Virus record (IMG/VR): IMGVR_UViG_3300020473_000003
Location: 1-40,895 of that record
Length of the DNA: 40,895 nt
Source: a virus
Direction: 5' to 3' (one strand)
The notes under the pieces were generated by a model that saw only the letters and a list, made by a program, of their open reading frames with translations, searched no databases and was not told where the DNA came from. A program made the position numbers and the translations under genes. Each line of letters starts with the position of its first letter. Within the stretch, counting starts at the first letter, position 1. Shown here in pieces: positions 38,127-40,895 of this stretch.

Positions 38127-38759
38127 TCAGGACTGTTTTGCCTCCTTTCTAGCTGTCGCTCTTTCGGCTTTGGCCAATTCCTCGCTGTATTTTGTCAGTC
38201 GCTTCTCCGCTCGACTCAGTGACTTCCGTAGCTCAACTATCTTTTCCTGTGTCCGAGATACGCCTTTCCGAGACTTCCTCAGACGCTTTTCCAGTGCCGT
38301 TTCCTTTTTCGGAGGCGGCATTAGGATAGCTATCATGTCACGCGCGTAAGTCCGTTTAGCTGAAAGCGGAATGCCGTCCTCAATAATATACTTCGTGTTG
38401 CGGCATATGAACCGCTCACTCCCGCCATAAGCTTTGCCAGATCGTCGGCTTTTCTTCTGGCTTTCAAAGCGTTCCTTCCAAAAGGTTGCACAATGCCCTA
38501 TCTCGTGGACCACAAGCTCGGCAAGTAGCTCGAGGGAGCAGTCATTTGAAACGGTGACGCATATTTTCTGACGAGTGACGTAGGCGTGGCCTGACGCATG
38601 GCCAGAGTGTCGGTTGTTGCTCCCGCGAATCACAACGGTACGGATCCTGTTCAGCTTGTGCTCCCAGCCCTTGCAAGCAAACCGCACCAATTGGTGAATT
38701 AACTTGTCCGAGAACTTGCTGCTATTCGTCAAACTATACTGCCTTTTTTGCTGAGTCAT
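38127..38759 (-). CDS. HEXXH metallopeptidase-like protein with C-terminal coiled coil
   Basis: The start at 38759 (MTQQKRQYSL, 210 aa) is chosen because AAAGGAC lies at good spacing; longer readings from 38786 or 38888 have no such site. The active-site helix LLAELVVHEIGHCATFW contains H85-E-x-x-H89. It is preceded by a His-rich loop (SNNRHSGHASGHAYV). A C-terminal coiled coil (about 153-207, ALEKRLRKSRKGVSRTQEKIVELRKSLSRAEKRL) is strongly basic. The family resembles environmental phage minimal zinc peptidases; target unknown. Confidence 0.75.
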   Translation of the reverse strand: MTQQKRQYSLTNSSKFSDKLIHQLVRFACKGWEHKLNRIRTVVIRGSNNRHSGHASGHAYVTRQKICVTVSNDCSLELLAELVVHEIGHCATFWKERFESQKKSRRSGKAYGGSERFICRNTKYIIEDGIPLSAKRTYARDMIAILMPPPKKETALEKRLRKSRKGVSRTQEKIVELRKSLSRAEKRLTKYSEELAKAERATARKEAKQS

Positions 38760-38787
38760 TTTCTTGTCCTTTTTAGATGTTGTCATG

Positions 38788-39177
38788 TTAAGACCATTGC
38801 TCCTTTGAGTAACGGACAAGCTGTTGCCACTGCTTGTCGGTGAGTCCTGCGAAGTGGATATGGCGAGTAAGACTCTCGCCGGTTTCATAATTCAATTCCG
38901 CGTCCGGACTGGATAGCCAATCGCCAGCGGAGGGGTCACTGCTTGACCATTCGGTAAGGCCCTTGTCGTCAGCAATGCGGAAGCACAGGTAGGCTACCGC
39001 GCTCAACTGCTCTCCCTCCCAGCCCCACCCGCTGCCCGCCTCTTTGGCGCCCTCTTTGTCGAATTCGTCAACAATAATTGGGACGTCAACTTCCTCGAAC
39101 CCGGCGTCCGAAAAGTCTCCGCTTGCTGCGCTTTCAGGCGTTACGATTTCATAGGTTACACTGTAGGACGGATACAT
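38788..39177 (-). CDS. Hypothetical early protein
   Basis: This 129-aa acidic protein has a beta-rich start (MYPSYSVTYEIVTPESAASGDFSDAGFEEVDVPIIVDEF). Then comes WGWEGEQLSAVAYLCFRIAD, and the C-terminus ends HIHFAGLTDKQWQQLVRYSKEQW. I recognise no family. It is coupled to the gene before it (TAATG), with AGGAGA upstream. Confidence 0.65.
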   Translation of the reverse strand: MYPSYSVTYEIVTPESAASGDFSDAGFEEVDVPIIVDEFDKEGAKEAGSGWGWEGEQLSAVAYLCFRIADDKGLTEWSSSDPSAGDWLSSPDAELNYETGESLTRHIHFAGLTDKQWQQLVRYSKEQWS

Positions 39178-39362
39178 TACTTGAGTCTCCTGTCTAATTT
39201 AGGTGAGGGCATTGTGACTGCAAGACCGACGAACATCCCGTCATCATCCTGCCCATACTGCCATTTCAGTTCCCCGAAAGTCTCCGGGGTCGCCTTTTCG
39301 CTTGTCGGCAACGAATCTAACACCCGTCGCCTTTTCTTGTCGATCCTTTTTCCTGGTTTCAT
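39177..39362 (-). CDS. Small hypothetical early protein
   Basis: This 61-aa protein has its start at 39362 (MKPGKRIDKKRRRVL) because AAGGAG lies 7 bp upstream; an ATG at 39389 gives 9 more residues but no ribosome-binding site. The N-terminus is very basic (KRIDKKRRR) and the C-terminal half is strand-like (FGELKWQYGQDDDGMFVGLAVTM). No family recognised. Confidence 0.6.
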   Translation of the reverse strand: MKPGKRIDKKRRRVLDSLPTSEKATPETFGELKWQYGQDDDGMFVGLAVTMPSPKLDRRLK

Positions 39363-39389
39363 AGTTTCGCTCCTTGTGTAAATAGTCAA

Positions 39390-39728
39390 TCAATCGAACT
39401 TCCGTTCCCAGTCTTGCGGCACAGTGGGGCCGCCGTCTTCACAATAGTGTCGGCGATTGAAAATAACAGCATCCGAGAACGGCGGCCACTCCTTCAGTCG
39501 AGTGACGCTTCCGTCTTCCAGCTTTACGCTCAGTAGTTTCCCAAAGCCCGGTCGGGACGGGTGATGGGTTGGCAGCTTGGCGAGCCCGCGGACACTGGAG
39601 TAGTCCACCCCTTGTGACTCCAGCCACTTGTAGTACTGAATAGTATCCAGCATCCGACAAGTCTCCTGTGCCTTAACGGAAACGCTTTCAATCGCTCGTG
39701 GCTCAAGTGCTGTTAGTTTTTCTTCCAT
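39390..39728 (-). CDS. Hypothetical early protein
   Basis: This 112-aa protein is mixed helix and strand: CRMLDTIQYYKWLESQGVDYSSVRGLAKL and FGKLLSVKLEDGSVTRLKEWPPFSDAVIFNRRHYCEDGGPTVPQDWERKF. No family recognised. ATG has GAAAGGGC. Confidence 0.65.
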   Translation of the reverse strand: MEEKLTALEPRAIESVSVKAQETCRMLDTIQYYKWLESQGVDYSSVRGLAKLPTHHPSRPGFGKLLSVKLEDGSVTRLKEWPPFSDAVIFNRRHYCEDGGPTVPQDWERKFD

Positions 39729-39778
39729 CGTTTTGCCCTTTCATGTGACGAGTGAATAATGACTTCGGCTTCCTGCTA

Positions 39779-40297
39779 CTAGCGCCGCGCTATGGCTGCC
39801 TCCTCGGCCTGCTTTACAGCCAACGCTTTGAAGTCGGCGTGGGCTAAGTGATTGCTGAAGGACCCATTGTTTGCATTGTTTATGAGCATACGCTCCAGGC
39901 CCGCGCCGACTATAAATCCATCGAAGTACTCCCAGACGGTATTGTCCTGGACTTCCGTGTTGTAGGCGCTAATGAACCACTCATGCTGCGACTGATAAAC
40001 ACGTTGGCCGTCGGGTAGGGCCCGATTCATCCTGTCTTTGGTTGTTCGCGTCCGCCAGCCGCAGGAGTCCAGCATGACTTCCCCGTTAGGCCGGAACTCA
40101 ACAATCGAGTGACCGTGGAGCTTTATGACATAGCAAACATCCTCCCGCTTGCCGGTCCACCTGGGCATAAAATCGCACTGGCCCGGCGCCAAGTAGGTAT
40201 TGTGCGCTATCTTGACTTGGCTAGCATTCTTGCGCCTGCGATTCTCCCATATGTCGGCGGCTTGCTCATAGCTATTTGGGTAGTTGTCGGAATTCAT
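39779..40297 (-). CDS. Hypothetical early protein with GWRTRTTKDRMN motif
   Basis: This 172-aa protein belongs by eye to a widespread phage family of unknown function. The pattern is N-terminal NTYLAPG, VIKLHGHSIVEFRPNGEVMLDSCGWRTRTTKDRMNRALPDG (about 57-97), then QHEWFISAYN. The second half is specific to this phage. ATG has GAAAGGAC. An 18-bp near-perfect tandem repeat overlaps its leader and the preceding gene's end. Confidence 0.75.
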   Translation of the reverse strand: MNSDNYPNSYEQAADIWENRRRKNASQVKIAHNTYLAPGQCDFMPRWTGKREDVCYVIKLHGHSIVEFRPNGEVMLDSCGWRTRTTKDRMNRALPDGQRVYQSQHEWFISAYNTEVQDNTVWEYFDGFIVGAGLERMLINNANNGSFSNHLAHADFKALAVKQAEEAAIARR

Positions 40298-40311
40298 AGC
40301 GTTGTCCTTTC

Positions 40312-40347
40312 AAACTAAAGTTAAACAGCAAACTAAAATTAAATAGC
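40312..40347. repeat. 18-bp tandem duplication
   Basis: AAACTAAAGTTAAACAGC (40312-40329) is followed by AAACTAAAATTAAATAGC (40330-40347), two mismatches. It spans the stop of the 111-aa gene and the leader of the next one. Confidence 0.7.
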
Positions 40348-40674
40348 AGGCGAGATAGATTCCCACATGTATTCGACACAAGCAACTTCCTCTTCCTGGT
40401 CGTCACGGATCGGCTCAAACATCTGCCCGAGGCATGAGTCAAGTGACGCCGCCGGGAAGTTGTTTGCAGCAAGGTGCTGGCGAAGCTCTTCCCGTGTCAG
40501 CGGCTTTCCGTTCTCGTCAGTCAGCATACAAAGCACGTCGGCGAGTTCAGGCGACCCGTGCCCAATGACTCGAACGTACAGCCCGAGCAAATAGTCGGGC
40601 TCGTTCGTTAAGTATAGGATCCGTTGCGTGATCCTGTACAGTCGCTGTCGGTCGTTAATGTTGCCGCGTTTCAT
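40339..40674 (-). CDS. Hypothetical early protein
   Basis: This 111-aa protein is largely helical with RLYRITQRILYLTNEPDYLLGLYVRVIGHGSPELADVLCMLTDE, LTREELRQHL and an acidic end (REDQEEEVACVEYMWESI-like). No family recognised. ATG has AAAGGAC upstream. Confidence 0.65.
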   Translation of the reverse strand: MKRGNINDRQRLYRITQRILYLTNEPDYLLGLYVRVIGHGSPELADVLCMLTDENGKPLTREELRQHLAANNFPAASLDSCLGQMFEPIRDDQEEEVACVEYMWESISPAI

Positions 40675-40705
40675 AATTCTGTCCTTTCTGAAGTGTAATG
40701 AAAAG

Positions 40706-40821
40706 TCAGTCCCCTATATCAACAAATCCGACTTGTTCTAAGGCGTCGATAAGTTCCTTGTGCTTGCTACTCTCTCTTTGAATTCTGACAGCGGGCTTGT
40801 GTTCTCGGTTTTGTTTTTCAT
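40706..40821 (-). CDS. Small early ORF with frame conflict across the assembly join
   Basis: ATG at 40821 has a perfect AAAGGAC box but reads only 27 codons (MKNKTENTSP...) to TAG at 40738. The -1 frame stays open from before the ATG to TGA at 40706 and ends in a more protein-like SSKHKELIDALEQVGFVDIGD. It has no ATG/GTG/TTG of its own. One extra A in the AAAAAC run after ATG would join them as a 38-aa protein. So this is either a sequencing or assembly error near the contig join, a frameshift, or a chance overlap. Confidence 0.4.
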
Positions 40822-40895
40822 TTTCTTGTCCTTTCAGTTTTGCTTGTTAGTAAAATTACCACTGCGGGCTCATGTCCCACGCGCTCTTCATTCCG
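40819..40895. repeat. Terminal direct repeat, right copy (assembly overlap)
   Basis: Exact 77-base copy of positions 1-77. Genes crossing here should be read on a circle of 40,818 bp. It repeats the 3' end of the 96-aa gene and the leader of the small ORF starting at 40821. Confidence 0.9.

Noticed and set aside
1-40895. tRNA genes, CRISPR arrays, integrase, insertion sequences
   Set aside because: I looked for T-loop motifs, spaced repeats, tyrosine or serine recombinase motifs and transposase motifs and found none; a tRNA or profile search program should confirm.

Overview
The window looks like one complete, circularly assembled genome of a tailed phage with siphovirus-type morphogenesis genes. 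The first 77 bases are repeated exactly as the last 77, so the unique circle is about 40,818 bp. Every gene I can support lies on the minus strand, so expression runs from high to low coordinates and wraps through the ends. I see no integrase, tRNA, CRISPR array or insertion sequence, so a lytic or at least non-integrating lifestyle is most likely. The probable host is a planctomycete (inference). The main clue is a dockerin-type Ca-binding half-repeat with the GDANxDGVVDAADYT consensus that is extremely common in planctomycete secreted proteins. Small secreted Cys/His proteins and NxxNWSxGSVPxxND-type beta-solenoid proteins fit that host.

Layout in order of transcription. (1) A control region (805-1098) with a terminator-like palindrome, several dyads and a candidate sigma70-type promoter. 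(2) The early operon (804 down to 38, across the join, then 40821 down to about 36245): many small uncharacterised proteins, a DUF932-like protein and a HEXXH metallopeptidase-like protein, mostly preceded by the same GAAAGGAC ribosome-binding box. (3) A possible nucleic-acid modification pair: an SPPY-type methyltransferase translationally coupled to a GNAT plus aspartyl-beta-hydroxylase-like fusion (36224-33991). (4) A regulator and replication/nucleotide block (33982-28892): XRE repressor-like protein, OB-fold-like protein, winged-helix protein, a structured 0.32-kb gap that may be an origin, a replication-like protein, a DUF4406 protein, an Nmad1/DUF1599-like protein, a RuvC-like resolvase, a HELVH protein and a metallophosphoesterase.

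(5) A lysis/secretion block (28876-25927): four or five small membrane proteins around a papain-like C1 peptidase, which is the only cell-wall-enzyme candidate I find, plus two small secreted proteins. (6) Beta-solenoid and decoration-like proteins and an HNH endonuclease (25930-23404). (7) A 0.94-kb non-coding region just upstream of the terminase genes (22467-23403), the best place for a packaging (cos) site and a late promoter. (8) The late operon: TerS, TerL, a previously hidden 52-aa membrane protein, portal, S49 protease, HK97-fold capsid, head-tail connectors, tail tube, a tail assembly chaperone pair with a canonical A AAA AAC slippery site, tape measure, tail tip and adsorption proteins, and finally a GNAT acetyltransferase at 1099.

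The most interesting points for follow-up are the methyltransferase/GNAT/hydroxylase pair, the C1 peptidase in place of a recognisable endolysin, the dockerin-bearing tail protein, and the two non-coding control regions, which share a 10-bp motif.
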